Source of the DNA: UBA5018 sp947463165
GTDB taxonomy: Bacteria; Cyanobacteriota; Cyanobacteriia; PCC-6307; Cyanobiaceae
Assembly: GCA_943371245.1 (NCBI GenBank)
Contig: CALRTY020000015.1
Location: 12,932 to 76,931 of the forward strand
Length of the DNA: 64,000 bases
Direction: 5' to 3'
Part shown: one piece after another, positions 16,623 to 25,498 of the stretch
Numbering within the stretch: the stretch's first letter is position 1
How the letters are laid out: every line of letters begins with the position of its first letter
Program-made: the position numbers and the translations under genes
Notes under the pieces: generated by a model
Database searches by the model: none
What the model was told of the DNA's origin: nothing
What the model saw: the letters and a program-made list of their open reading frames with translations, nothing else

Positions 16623-17017
16623 GGGCTGGGGCTTTGGCCGCGGTGCACCAGGGCGAACTGCCCCGCCGCCGCCACGGTTATCGCCTCGTAGCGGGGCAGG
16701 TGCAGCTGGGGCAGCAAGCGCTGCCCGCCCAGGCCGGTGCGATAGATGCTGATCAGGCCGAGATTGAGGCGGCTGCTGTTCTGCAGGGCGATCTCCCCCA
16801 GCACCTGCCGCTGGGAGGCCACCAAGGCCGGGCAATCTTTGAGCACCAACCGCAGCGTCAGCGGCAGGCTGTTTTCCGCGCAGATCTCCTTAACGATCAG
16901 CTCCACCAGCTGATCTCCGGCATAGCGAGCGAACTCCTCGGGCGGCGGGTTGGTGATCGCCAGCCCAGCGGCGCCGGCAGCCACCAGCAGCGCTGGCGGG
17001 ATCCAGGTGGCTTTCAT
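16619..17017 (-). CDS. DUF4359 family protein
   Basis: From ATG 17017 the product has 132 aa: one N-terminal hydrophobic segment (WIPPALLVAAGAAGLAITNP, residues 4-23) that may be a signal anchor, then a conserved-looking domain with TNPPPEEFARYAGDQLVELI, two cysteines (in KEICAEN and LKDCPAL), and the closing FGLISIYRT-like LGLISIYRTGL segment typical of cyanobacterial DUF4359 proteins. Function is unknown; export to thylakoid or periplasm is likely. It is the first gene of the operon with the amidohydrolase and the FAD oxidase, and its start lies 54 bp from the divergently read tRNA-His gene. An in-frame upstream codon at 17086 would run into that tRNA. Confidence 0.8.
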   Translation of the reverse strand: MKATWIPPALLVAAGAAGLAITNPPPEEFARYAGDQLVELIVKEICAENSLPLTLRLVLKDCPALVASQRQVLGEIALQNSSRLNLGLISIYRTGLGGQRLLPQLHLPRYEAITVAAAGQFALVHRGQSPSP

Positions 17018-17071
17018 CGGTGAGGGCGGGGCCAAGGGAGCGTGATCAGTTGGTACATTGGTCGAGATCGC

Positions 17072-17145
17072 GGCGGGCGTCGCCAAGCGGTTAAGGCAGC
17101 GGCTTGTGGTGCCGCCATCCGGGGGTTCGAATCCCCTCGCTCGCC
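17072..17145 (+). tRNA. tRNA-His (anticodon GTG)
   Basis: Acceptor GCGGGCG (17073-17079) pairs with CGCTCGC (17138-17144); the extra G at 17072 faces C at 17145, the G-1:C73 pair that identifies histidine tRNAs. The anticodon loop TTGTGGT gives GTG and the T loop is GGTTCGAATCC. Confidence 0.96.
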
Positions 17146-17292
17146 CTTAATTTTTATTCATTTTTGCGCATTTGGTTTTGCGCTAAATGAATTTATTGGC
17201 TGCAGGCGAGGAATTTTTTGTGGCCGGTGAATTTAGTGGCTGCAGGCCAGTAGTAGGTCATTTCCCCGTCAGGCCAGCCGGTCAATAGGTCA

Positions 17293-18360
17293 TCAGGCCA
17301 GCAATTCCTCCAACAGGGGGCCGGCGCCGTAGCGCACCGGATCGGTGCAGGGCAGGCCGGTGAGCTCGCTCACCTCGGCGATGGCGTTTTCGGCCGCCGC
17401 TTCCTCCAGCAGGGCGGTGTTCAGCGCCACGGCCCGCACCCGCGGCGGCGGCAGGGCAGTGCTGGGGCGAGCCAGGGCGGCCAGGGCCTCCAGGGCCTGA
17501 ATCAGCTGGGGTAGGGGCGGCAACAGCAAGTCGGTCAAACCGCGGCTGTGACGCTGACCAGCCCGATGCACCAGCAATAGATCGGTGGGCTGGCTACCGC
17601 GAATCAGCGGCAGGGTGGCGGTGGAGCCGGGGTGGCAGAGGGAGCCCTGGCCCTCCACCAGCAGCCAGCCGTCCGCCTTTAGCCCCTCGCCGGCGGCCAG
17701 CACGGCCGCCTCCACCGCCCCGGCGGCGTAATCCACCCGCACGGCATCGAGGGCCACGCCAGCACCGCCGATCAACAGGCCCGCCTGGCCGGTACCCACG
17801 AACCGGGCCTCAATGCCCCGCGCTCGCGCCGCTGCCAGCAGTTCCAGGCAGGCGCTCATCTTGCCCACCGCCATATCGCTGCCCACGGCCAGCAACCGCC
17901 GAGCTGGCAGCGCCGCCGCCCGGCCGGCCGCCACCTGCAACCCCTGGGGCTCCAGCCGCACATCCCAGATCCAGGCCTGGGGCCAGCGCAGGGCCGCCAG
18001 CTCGGGATCCTCCCCCAGGCGGCTGTGCAGCCCACTGGCCACCGATAGACCAGCCCGCAGGGCCGCCACCAGGTCGGCTCTCACCTCCGGGGCCAAGCGC
18101 CCGCCGGAAGGGGCCAGCCCCACCACCGCCGCCCGGGGCCCCAGGGGCAGGGCCTCCCCCAGCGAGGCCAGCACCGGCACATCTCTGGCAATGCCGGTTA
18201 CCTCCCTCAGGCTGCGGCCCGCTTGGCTGGGATCCACCACGGCCACGATCGGGCCGCGGCGGTAGCGCAGCATCGCCAGGCCGGTCTTGCCGCTGAGGTT
18301 GTCGAGACCCCCGTGCAGCAAGAGCACAATGGGTAGATCGGCGCTGAGCGGACTGGTCAT
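17293..18360 (-). CDS. DUF1611 P-loop protein, DgcN-like N-acetyltransferase
   Basis: The 355-aa protein has the two-part DUF1611 architecture: an N-terminal Rossmann-like domain (IVLLLHGGLDNLSGKTGLAML, VAVVDPSQAG, AAVVGLAPSGGRL) and a C-terminal P-loop domain with Walker-A-like GSDMAVGKMS (about residue 172), a later VEGQGSLCHPG and LLVHRAGQ. The family was recently assigned as DgcN, an N-acetyltransferase acting on D-glutamate in marine bacteria, working with the racemase DgcA. Here its ATG overlaps the stop of an enolase-superfamily epimerase gene (ATGA at 18357-18360), exactly the expected partner. Substrate assignment is inference from family and context; recycling of cell-wall amino acids is an alternative role. 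Confidence 0.85.
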   Translation of the reverse strand: MTSPLSADLPIVLLLHGGLDNLSGKTGLAMLRYRRGPIVAVVDPSQAGRSLREVTGIARDVPVLASLGEALPLGPRAAVVGLAPSGGRLAPEVRADLVAALRAGLSVASGLHSRLGEDPELAALRWPQAWIWDVRLEPQGLQVAAGRAAALPARRLLAVGSDMAVGKMSACLELLAAARARGIEARFVGTGQAGLLIGGAGVALDAVRVDYAAGAVEAAVLAAGEGLKADGWLLVEGQGSLCHPGSTATLPLIRGSQPTDLLLVHRAGQRHSRGLTDLLLPPLPQLIQALEALAALARPSTALPPPRVRAVALNTALLEEAAAENAIAEVSELTGLPCTDPVRYGAGPLLEELLA

Positions 18361-19454
18361 CGCGCCGCCGCCAACAGAGCTGGTGCCACCTGGATGCCCA
18401 GGCCAGGCTGCGTGGGCGGCACCAGCCGATCGGCGACGATCTCCAAACCTGAAAAGGGGTCGTCCACCAGGTTGAGATGGCTGTCCAGATCGGGCCAGTG
18501 CACCAGGGGCAGCAGCTGGGCCGCGGCGCCGTTGAGCAGCCCACCATCGCCGTAACAGCCCAACATCACCGCCAACCCCAAGCGCTGGGCGGCCCGGGCC
18601 ATCAGCAGGGCCTCGGCCAGGCCACCGCTCTTGAGCAGCTTGATATTGACGCCATCCACGTAGGGCGCCAGCCTCACCAGATCATCCAGCCGCCAGCAGC
18701 TCTCGTCGGCCAGCAGCGGCATCGGGCAATCGAGCTCCAGGGCGGCAAAGTTAGCCGTATCGGCCTCCGGATCCAGCTGGGGCGGCAGCGGCTGCTCCAG
18801 CAACACCACCTGGGCCCGCTCCAGGTCTGTGGCCATCGCTCGGGTCGTCTCCAGGGTCCAGCCCCCGTTGGCATCCACCTGCAGCTCACAGGTGGCGCCG
18901 GTGAGCTGCCGCCGCCGCTCGAGCGCCGTCGCCACCGCCGCCAACAGGGCCCGATCGTGTTCCAGGCCCAGGGGGCTGCCCAGCTTGAGCTTGATCCGGC
19001 TGGCGGGCAACCGCTGCCACCAAAGCTCAAGCCGCGCCAACACCGCCGCCGGCTCCCCCAAGCCCAAGGTGACGCTGGTGGCGACGCCAACCCCTGGATC
19101 CAGGCCCCAGAGCCGGTGCAGCGGCAGGCCCAGCCGCTTGCCCAGCCAGTCGTGCAGGGCCAGGTCGAGGCCGCAGCGGGCCGGCGGCGACAGGGAAGCC
19201 AGCAGGGGCTCCAGGGCCTGGAGGGGCTCGGGCTCTAGGGGCTCCAGCGGCTCCACCAACTGCCTCAGCTCCGCCGCCACCGCCTCGGTGGTGTAGCGGC
19301 GGTGGCCGGTGTCAAAGCCGCCGGTTTCACCGATGCCGATCACACCGTCTTGCTCCACCACCACCAGCAGGTGGTCCGCGCCGCCGCTGCTGCCGCGGCT
19401 GATCGCCAGCGGCACGGCCTTGGTGAGGCGGAAGCTGTGCAACTGGAGGCGCAT
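18357..19454 (-). CDS. Enolase-superfamily dipeptide epimerase, DgcA-like
   Basis: The 365-aa protein is a muconate-lactonising-type enolase-superfamily member. It has the catalytic pair Lys157 in KLKLG and Lys272 in VNIKLLKSGG, and metal ligands Asp194 (QVDANGGW), Glu220 (LLEQPL) and Asp250 (LLADES). This pattern defines L-Ala-D/L-Glu epimerases and the N-acetyl-D-glutamate racemase DgcA. The enzyme would epimerise an amino-acid-derived substrate by proton abstraction and return. It is followed, with a 4-nt ATGA overlap, by the DUF1611 gene, the known DgcN partner type. Start ATG 19454; miaB runs divergently from 19577, so the 122 bp between hold both promoters. Confidence 0.9.
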   Translation of the reverse strand: MRLQLHSFRLTKAVPLAISRGSSGGADHLLVVVEQDGVIGIGETGGFDTGHRRYTTEAVAAELRQLVEPLEPLEPEPLQALEPLLASLSPPARCGLDLALHDWLGKRLGLPLHRLWGLDPGVGVATSVTLGLGEPAAVLARLELWWQRLPASRIKLKLGSPLGLEHDRALLAAVATALERRRQLTGATCELQVDANGGWTLETTRAMATDLERAQVVLLEQPLPPQLDPEADTANFAALELDCPMPLLADESCWRLDDLVRLAPYVDGVNIKLLKSGGLAEALLMARAAQRLGLAVMLGCYGDGGLLNGAAAQLLPLVHWPDLDSHLNLVDDPFSGLEIVADRLVPPTQPGLGIQVAPALLAAAR

Positions 19455-19576
19455 GGTGCCCGGTAACCCGCCTGCGGTGGGAGCTCAGTTCATCCTGAAG
19501 CCCAGCCGCCATTCCTTGCACCCCGCTGGCTCAGATCTGAATTTGCCCTTGTCCGCCGCCCCCAGCCAGCCCACTG

Positions 19577-21034
19577 ATGGCGGAAAATAGCTTGATGAGC
19601 GCATACACCATCCCCAGCCCTGGGATTGCCCCCGCCGCCCCCGCCGCCACAGCGGCTCCCGCCGCAGCTGCCGCCACCGGGGTGCAGGGGCGCGGCAGCT
19701 ACTGGATCACCACCTTCGGCTGCCAGATGAACAAGGCGGATTCCGAGCGCATGGCCGGAATTCTGGAAGCGATGGGCTATAGCGAAGCCGAGGGCGAACA
19801 CAGCGCCGATCTGGTGCTCTACAACACCTGCACGATCCGCGATAACGCCGAGCAGAAGGTTTACAGCTACCTGGGCCGCCAGGCCCAGCGCAAACGGCTC
19901 AACCCCCGGCTCACGCTGGTGGTGGCGGGCTGCGTGGCCCAGCAGGAGGGGGAGGCGCTGCTGCGCCGGGTGCCCGAGCTCGACCTGGTGATGGGTCCCC
20001 AGCACGCCAATCGCCTGGAGCGGCTGCTCAGCCAGGTGGAGCAGGGCCAGCAGGTGGTGGCCACGGAGGAGCACCACATCCTCGAGGACATCACCACCGC
20101 CCGCCGCGACAGCGGCGTCTGCGCCTGGGTGAATGTGATCTATGGCTGCAACGAGCGCTGCACCTACTGCGTGGTGCCCTCGGTGCGGGGCCAGGAGCAA
20201 TCGCGCCTGCCCGGCGCCATCCGGCTGGAGATGGAGGGGCTGGCCGCCCGCGGTTTCAAGGAGATCACCCTGCTGGGCCAGAACATCGATGCCTACGGCC
20301 GCGACCTGCCGGGCATCACGCCCGAGGGGCGGCGCCAGCACACCCTCACCGACCTGCTGCACAGCGTCCATGACATCGAGGGTGTGGAGCGGATTCGCTT
20401 CGCCACCAGCCACCCCCGCTACTTCACCCAGCGGCTGATCGACGCCTGCGCCCAGCTGCCCAAGGTGTGCGAGCACTTCCACATCCCCTTCCAAAGCGGC
20501 GACGACGCCGTGCTCAAGGCCATGGGCCGCGGCTACACGGTGGATCGCTACCGCCGCATCGTCGAGCGCATCCGCGAATCAATGCCCGATGCCTCGATCA
20601 GTGCCGACGCCATCGTGGCCTTCCCCGGCGAAACCGACGCCCAATACAGCCGCACCCTGGAGCTGGTGGCCGAGATCGGCTTCGATCTGGTCAACACCGC
20701 CGCCTACTCCCCTCGCCCGAACACGCCGGCGGCCAACTGGCCAGACCAGCTGCCCGAGGCGGTGAAGGTGGAGCGGTTGCGCCAGCTAAATGCCCTGGTG
20801 GAGAGCCAGGCCAGAGCCCGCAGCGCCCGCTACGCCGGCCGCAGCGTCGAGGTGCTGGTGGAGGGCCGCAACCCCAAGGATCCGGGCCAGGTGATGGGCC
20901 GCACCCGCACCAACCGGCTCACCTTCTTCCCAGGCCAGCGCGCCGATGGCTCGTCCATTCAAGCCGGTGAATTGGTGCAGGTGCTGATCGATCAGGTGCG
21001 CCCCTTCTCGCTCAGCGGCCAACTGGCTGTCTGA
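19577..21034 (+). CDS. miaB: tRNA-2-methylthio-N6-isopentenyladenosine synthase
   Basis: MiaB (485 aa) adds a methylthio group to i6A37 of tRNAs reading UNN codons. The N-terminal UPF0004 domain carries cluster ligands C49 (TFGCQMNKADSE), C85 (NTCTIRDNAEQK) and C119 (VAGCVAQ); the radical-SAM domain has C191, C195 and C198 (GCNERCTYC); the C-terminal TRAM domain spans roughly residues 415-480. An Ala/Pro-rich, probably disordered 35-residue leader precedes the core, longer than in most bacteria. ATG 19577 is used; ATG 19595 is an alternative. ddl follows 65 bp later. Confidence 0.96.
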   Translation: MAENSLMSAYTIPSPGIAPAAPAATAAPAAAAATGVQGRGSYWITTFGCQMNKADSERMAGILEAMGYSEAEGEHSADLVLYNTCTIRDNAEQKVYSYLGRQAQRKRLNPRLTLVVAGCVAQQEGEALLRRVPELDLVMGPQHANRLERLLSQVEQGQQVVATEEHHILEDITTARRDSGVCAWVNVIYGCNERCTYCVVPSVRGQEQSRLPGAIRLEMEGLAARGFKEITLLGQNIDAYGRDLPGITPEGRRQHTLTDLLHSVHDIEGVERIRFATSHPRYFTQRLIDACAQLPKVCEHFHIPFQSGDDAVLKAMGRGYTVDRYRRIVERIRESMPDASISADAIVAFPGETDAQYSRTLELVAEIGFDLVNTAAYSPRPNTPAANWPDQLPEAVKVERLRQLNALVESQARARSARYAGRSVEVLVEGRNPKDPGQVMGRTRTNRLTFFPGQRADGSSIQAGELVQVLIDQVRPFSLSGQLAV

Positions 21035-21099
21035 ATACTGGCCAGCAGAGCAGCAAACTACCCACAGTTCTCGCCCTGTCGCTGGGCGATCAGTCCGTG

Positions 21100-22224
21100 A
21101 TGAGCACTGCCCCCACCCGAGTTGGCCTGATCTTTGGGGGAGCTTCCGGCGAACACGCCGTGTCGGTGCGCTCCGCGGCCACCATCGCCGCCGCCCTGGG
21201 CGCTGGCGATAACCGCCAGCGCTACAGCCTGCACTGCTTTTACATCGACCGCCAGGGCCGCTGGCACGGCTCGGCCCTGGCCGAGGCGGTGCTGGCCCAG
21301 GGACTGCCCGCCACGGATTTGCAACTGGCTACAGCTGAGCAATTGGCTACAGCCCAGGGCCGCCGGGGCTTCAGCGGCTTCCCCAGCGGTGCCCTCGATG
21401 TGGAGGTGTGGCTGCCGGTGCTGCATGGCCCCAATGGCGAGGACGGCACCATCCAGGGACTGTTCAGCTTGATGCAGGTGCCCTATGTGGGCTCAGGGGT
21501 GCTGGGGTCTGCTGTGGGCATGGACAAGCTGGCCATGAAGGCCGCCTTTGCCGCCGCCGGTCTGCCCCAGGTGCCCCACATGGCGGTGGCTGCCAGCGAG
21601 CTCAGGGGCGAGTCGGGCGCCACGCAGCAGCTGCTCAGCCGCATAGAGGATCAGCTGGGCTATCCCTGCTTTGTCAAACCGGCCAACCTCGGCTCTTCCG
21701 TTGGCATCAGCAAGGCCAGCAATCGGGCAGAACTGCTGCAGGGATTGACTGCCGCCGCCCTGCTGGACCCCCGCCTGGTGGTGGAGCGGGGAGTTACTGC
21801 CCGGGAGTTGGAATGCGCCGTGCGCGGCGGCGGCCACCAACCGCTGTTGGCCTCGGTGCTGGGGGAGATCCGCTTTGAGGCCGATTGGTACGACTACGAC
21901 ACCAAATACAGCGAAGGTAAAAGTCATGTATTGATTCCCGCACCTGTTGATGCCGGCATCGCTGAGCGGGCCAGGGCCCTGGCCGTCCAGGCCTGTGGGG
22001 CCGTCGGGGCGATGGGTCTGGCCCGGGTCGACTTCTTCTACGCCGAGGCCACGGGCGATCTCTGGGTGAACGAGATCAACACCTTCCCTGGCTTCACCAG
22101 CCAGAGCATGTATCCAATGCTGTGGGCGGCCTCAGGCCTGCCCATCGCCGCCCTGGTGCAGGAACTGATCGAAGGCGCTAGACAATGGCACCACCAAACC
22201 CAGGGGGGAGGGACCACCAGATGA
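21100..22224 (+). CDS. ddl: D-alanine--D-alanine ligase
   Basis: Ddl (374 aa from ATG 21100, with a GTG just before) makes D-Ala-D-Ala for peptidoglycan precursors. It has the ATP-grasp pattern: N-terminal VGLIFGGASGEHAVSVRSA, VLHGPNGEDGTIQGLF, PYVGSGVLGSAVGMDKLAMK, CFVKPANLGSSVGISK, VNEINTFPGFTSQSMYP. The insertion region around DFEADWYDYDTKYSEGKS-type sequence (EADWYDYDTKYSEGKSHVL) closes over the substrate. It leads the run ddl, membrane protein, ftsQ, ftsZ, tying cell-wall supply to division; alr at 58.2 kb supplies its D-alanine. Confidence 0.96.
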   Translation: MSTAPTRVGLIFGGASGEHAVSVRSAATIAAALGAGDNRQRYSLHCFYIDRQGRWHGSALAEAVLAQGLPATDLQLATAEQLATAQGRRGFSGFPSGALDVEVWLPVLHGPNGEDGTIQGLFSLMQVPYVGSGVLGSAVGMDKLAMKAAFAAAGLPQVPHMAVAASELRGESGATQQLLSRIEDQLGYPCFVKPANLGSSVGISKASNRAELLQGLTAAALLDPRLVVERGVTARELECAVRGGGHQPLLASVLGEIRFEADWYDYDTKYSEGKSHVLIPAPVDAGIAERARALAVQACGAVGAMGLARVDFFYAEATGDLWVNEINTFPGFTSQSMYPMLWAASGLPIAALVQELIEGARQWHHQTQGGGTTR

Positions 22225-22631
22225 TCCACGGGCTGCTTTGGTTTCCACTGCTACTGGTTTTCGTTTTGCTCACGGCCCTGGGTTGGCTGGAAAGGCGCCG
22301 TCAGCAGCTGTTTCGCGATTGGGCCGCCGGTGCCGAGCTGGCCAAGTTGGATGCCTGCGGCGCGGCCCGATTGATCGATGGAGTGCTCAGTTGGAGCAGC
22401 TTCGAGGCGGGCAAACTCCAGCCCCAGGGCGAATTCGTGATCAAGCATCTGGAGCTGGTGGAACTGCTGGCCCTCGGTTCCGGGGAGGCGCCACTCACCG
22501 ATGAGTCCCAGGGCTCCTGCCGCCTGCGGCTGGTGGGCGGCGGGATACAGCGCGATCTGCCCTTTGCCGATGCCGAGCGCGCTCGCCGCTGGATTGAGGA
22601 ACTGATGTCGCGCTCTCGCTGCGAATTGTGA
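22221..22631 (+). CDS. Small membrane-anchored protein, unknown function
   Basis: From ATG 22221 the product is 136 aa: an N-terminal transmembrane segment (LLWFPLLLVFVLLTALGWL, residues 4-22), a basic stop-transfer RRR, and a soluble domain ending in ADAERARRWIEELMSRSRCEL. I do not recognise a named family. Its ATG overlaps the ddl TGA (ATGA), so it is coupled to ddl, and ftsQ follows after 30 nt. The position between ddl and ftsQ suggests a division or wall role, which is inference only. An upstream start at 22185 would overlap ddl by 40 nt and lacks the membrane-protein start. Confidence 0.75.
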   Translation: MIHGLLWFPLLLVFVLLTALGWLERRRQQLFRDWAAGAELAKLDACGAARLIDGVLSWSSFEAGKLQPQGEFVIKHLELVELLALGSGEAPLTDESQGSCRLRLVGGGIQRDLPFADAERARRWIEELMSRSRCEL

Positions 22632-22661
22632 CCACCTTGCCCCTGGGAGGCGCTCTTAATT

Positions 22662-23615
22662 GTGACCCGCCCGCCTGGACCTGAGCGGCGGCGTCAGTTG
22701 CAGCGACAACGACGCCATCATCAACTGCGCAATATCTGGCGCCTGCTGGTGCTCACCGCCCTCAGCGCTGGCCTGGGCTATGCCCTGCTGCGCTGGGGCT
22801 GGCTGCTCAACGGCCCCGAGCAGGTGGAGGTGGTGGGCAGTCGCCAGGTGAGCCGAGAGCAGGTGATCGCCGCCGCTGACCTGAGCTTTCCCACCCCTCT
22901 GCTGGGGCTCCAGCCCAGGCGCATCGCCGCCGAGCTGGCCGCCGCCCTGCCGGTGGAGCAGGTGCAGGTGAACCGGCTGATGGCTCCGCCGCGCCTGCGG
23001 GTGGCGCTGGTGGATCGAGAGCCGGTGGCCCGGGCCCAACGCGCCCAGGCCAGCGGCATTGAGACCGGCTACGTGGATCGGCTGGGCAACTGGATGGGCA
23101 GCCAGCAAAACCCCCGTGCTGCCGTCAGCTCCGGGCCCCTGAGGCTGGAGGTGGTCGGCTGGCAGCCCCGGCACCGAGCAGCCCTGGCCCTGATCCTTGG
23201 GCGTCGTTCCGATTTAGGGGCTGATTTGAGCCTGATCCGCTTCGATCCAGATGGCAACCTGTCGCTGCTGAGTTCGCGGCTGGGCCTGGTGCGACTCGGC
23301 ACCCCCGATAACCGCCTGGCTCGCCAGCTGCAGGTGTTGCAACAGCTCAGCCGCGAACTGCCGGCCCGACTGGCCTATCAACCCTTGCATTCGTTAGACC
23401 TCAGCGATCCTGAACAACCCGAATTGGGGCTGGTGGTGAGTCGCCGCGGCCGCGGCGCTCCAGAGGGCTCCCCGCCAACGCCTCGGCCAATTGTCGCCTC
23501 AACACCTGGGCCAACCCCGCCCAGATTCGCTGCAGCGGCTGGCGATCCCCCGGATGCCACCAGAGCGGAGCCACCAGCTGGTCAGGCCGCTGGGCAGCCG
23601 GTTGGTCGGGACTGA
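22662..23615 (+). CDS. ftsQ: Cell division protein FtsQ
   Basis: The 317-aa bitopic protein has a basic cytoplasmic tail (RRRQLQRQRRHHQLR), one transmembrane helix (about 27-50), a POTRA domain (VEVVGSRQVSREQVIAAADL, then LPVEQVQVNRLMAPPRLRVALVDREPVA) and the FtsQ beta domain with YVDRLGNWM. A Pro/Ala-rich, probably disordered tail of about 55 residues follows the core. FtsQ links early and late divisome parts and, in cyanobacteria, is placed ahead of ftsZ as here. The start is GTG 22662 with GGGAGG 11 nt upstream (22646-22651). Confidence 0.88.
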   Translation: MTRPPGPERRRQLQRQRRHHQLRNIWRLLVLTALSAGLGYALLRWGWLLNGPEQVEVVGSRQVSREQVIAAADLSFPTPLLGLQPRRIAAELAAALPVEQVQVNRLMAPPRLRVALVDREPVARAQRAQASGIETGYVDRLGNWMGSQQNPRAAVSSGPLRLEVVGWQPRHRAALALILGRRSDLGADLSLIRFDPDGNLSLLSSRLGLVRLGTPDNRLARQLQVLQQLSRELPARLAYQPLHSLDLSDPEQPELGLVVSRRGRGAPEGSPPTPRPIVASTPGPTPPRFAAAAGDPPDATRAEPPAGQAAGQPVGRD

Positions 23616-24127
23616 ACTGGGCCGCTCACCCAGCCAGCCAGGGCCAACTCGGCTCTGCCCCTGGAAATATTGGCAGCGAAATGGCTGGGGCAAAATTGAA
23701 ATATCTCCGCCGAGAGCATCTCCCCCGAGAACAGCTCGGCCGAGCTGCCGAGAATGGCTGCAACTCGGCTCAAGTTTGATTGCATCTCATGGCAGCGGCG
23801 ATCAAGTCCGCGCCTGCATTGGCCAGCCACCACCGATGAAGGGTCGGTTTTTGCCGGCCAGCCGTAGGCTAGATTAATGCAGCTATGCTGAATTGAGTGC
23901 TTTGCGCCGGAACGGGACTCAGCACCCCGGTCCAAAAGATTCGTTTCCGCCTAATGAGACCCTGGGCTGAGCCGGGCCTCAACCTGGATTGATCCAGCTA
24001 GCATTTTGTTGGCATAGGTTTGTCCAACCAGGCAGTTGTCCAGATAATGACACCTCCTGTTGCCCAGGAAGAGTAAAGGTGCAATCATGGGGCACCGCCA
24101 AGATCTGTTAAGACCCACGACGACATA
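23616..24127. other. 512-bp ftsQ-ftsZ intergenic region
   Basis: No credible gene is seen; ORFs here lack homology signals and ribosome sites. Its 3' half is AT-richer and carries the sigma-70-type promoter at 24020-24048. A long leader or regulatory region for ftsZ is the most likely content. Confidence 0.6.
24020..24048 (+). promoter_or_regulatory. Probable ftsZ promoter (-35/-10)
   Basis: TTGTCC (24020-24025) and GATAAT (24043-24048) are separated by exactly 17 bp, a good match to the sigma-70 consensus. A transcript would start near 24055 and give ftsZ a leader of about 73 nt. Confidence 0.5.
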
Positions 24128-25276
24128 ATGCAGCCCACGCTCAACGGTCACGATGCTCCGATGGCGCAGCTAGCCGAATCAGCTTTCAGCAATGGCATCG
24201 TGCCCAGCCAGACGGCGCGCATCGAGGTGATCGGCGTGGGCGGCGGCGGCAGCAATGCCGTTAATCGCATGATCGCCTCCGACCTGCAGGGGGTCGGCTA
24301 CCGGGTGCTTAACACCGATGCCCAGGCCCTGCTGCAGTCCTCGGCCCAGCTGCGCATCCAATTGGGTCAGAAACTCACCCGGGGTCTCGGCGCCGGCGGC
24401 AACCCTGTGATCGGCCAGAAGGCCGCTGAGGAATCCCGCAGCGAACTGCAGGAATCCCTGCAAGGTGCCGACCTCGTTTTCATCGCCGCCGGCATGGGCG
24501 GCGGCACCGGCACCGGAGCGGCACCGATCCTGGCCGAGGTGGCCAAGGAGGTGGGGGCCCTCACCGTGGGGATCGTCACCAAGCCCTTCGGTTTTGAAGG
24601 CCGCAAGCGCCAGCGCCAGGCGGAGGAGGGCATTGCCCGCCTGGCGGAACATGTGGACACCCTGATCGTGATCCCCAACGATCGGCTGCGGGAGTCCATT
24701 ACTGGCGTGGCCCTCAACGATGCTTTCCGCGCCGCCGATGACGTGCTGCGCATGGGCGTCCAGGGCATCTCCGACATCATCACCAAGCCAGGCCTGGTCA
24801 ATGTCGACTTTGCCGATGTGCGCTCGGTGATGGCCCAGGCGGGCACCGCTCTGCTCGGCATTGGCGTGGGCTCCGGCCGCTCGCGGGCCAGTGAAGCGGC
24901 CCAAGCGGCCATGAGCAGTCCCCTGCTGGAATCGGCCCGCATCGACGGGGCCAAGGGCTGCGTGATCAATATCAGCGGAGGTAAGGACATGACCCTCGAA
25001 GACATGACCACCGCCTCTGAGGTGATCTTCGATGTGGTGGATCCGGACGCCAACATCATCGTGGGTGCCGTTGTGGACGAGAGCCTGGAGGGCGAGATCC
25101 ACGTCACCGTGATCGCCACGGGCTTCGACAGCGGCGCCTCCTATCGCAGCCAGCGGCCTGCCAGCATCAGTACCAGCCCCTTCGCCCCCCGTGCCAATTT
25201 GGGCGATTCCGGCGAAGACAAGGGGGCGATGATCCCACCATTTTTGCTTAATCGGCAAGGTAATCGACAGGAATAA
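24128..25276 (+). CDS. ftsZ: Cell division GTPase FtsZ
   Basis: FtsZ (382 aa) is the tubulin-like GTPase forming the Z-ring. It has IEVIGVGGGGSNAVNRM (32-48), the GTP signature GGGTGTG (124-130), the T7-loop region with NVDFADVRSVM, and a C-terminal conserved peptide near IPPFLLNR just before the end, which binds membrane anchors. A 30-residue N-terminal extension precedes the core, as in other cyanobacteria. The promoter at 24020-24048 lies just upstream. Confidence 0.98.
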   Translation: MQPTLNGHDAPMAQLAESAFSNGIVPSQTARIEVIGVGGGGSNAVNRMIASDLQGVGYRVLNTDAQALLQSSAQLRIQLGQKLTRGLGAGGNPVIGQKAAEESRSELQESLQGADLVFIAAGMGGGTGTGAAPILAEVAKEVGALTVGIVTKPFGFEGRKRQRQAEEGIARLAEHVDTLIVIPNDRLRESITGVALNDAFRAADDVLRMGVQGISDIITKPGLVNVDFADVRSVMAQAGTALLGIGVGSGRSRASEAAQAAMSSPLLESARIDGAKGCVINISGGKDMTLEDMTTASEVIFDVVDPDANIIVGAVVDESLEGEIHVTVIATGFDSGASYRSQRPASISTSPFAPRANLGDSGEDKGAMIPPFLLNRQGNRQE

Positions 25277-25498
25277 GCGGAGCTTTGATAGCTAATAATT
25301 AGAGCGGAAAAATTACTGAATTTTTTACTCGTCTAGTGACCTTTGCGCCTATTAGCCTTTGCGCTTACTAGCCCGGTGCCTACTGCCACTGCCTCGCCCT
25401 CCTGCTCACCCCGCGAGTGGCTAGTTCAGGCAGGCAAGCTGGTTTATTGGTTTATACGGAGATAATGGATCGCACCTCCCTTGCCCCAGGCATCCTTC

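Noticed and set aside
19490..20494. Long minus-strand ORF (334 codons) opposite miaB
   Set aside because: It mirrors a confident gene; in GC-rich DNA the opposite strand stays open by codon bias. No domain is recognisable.
23491..23877. 128-codon plus-strand ORF across the ftsQ end and the gap
   Set aside because: Mostly overlaps ftsQ in another frame and has no ribosome site or domain.
24179..25258. 359-codon minus-strand ORF opposite ftsZ
   Set aside because: Exact shadow of ftsZ, His/Gly/Ala-rich nonsense composition.
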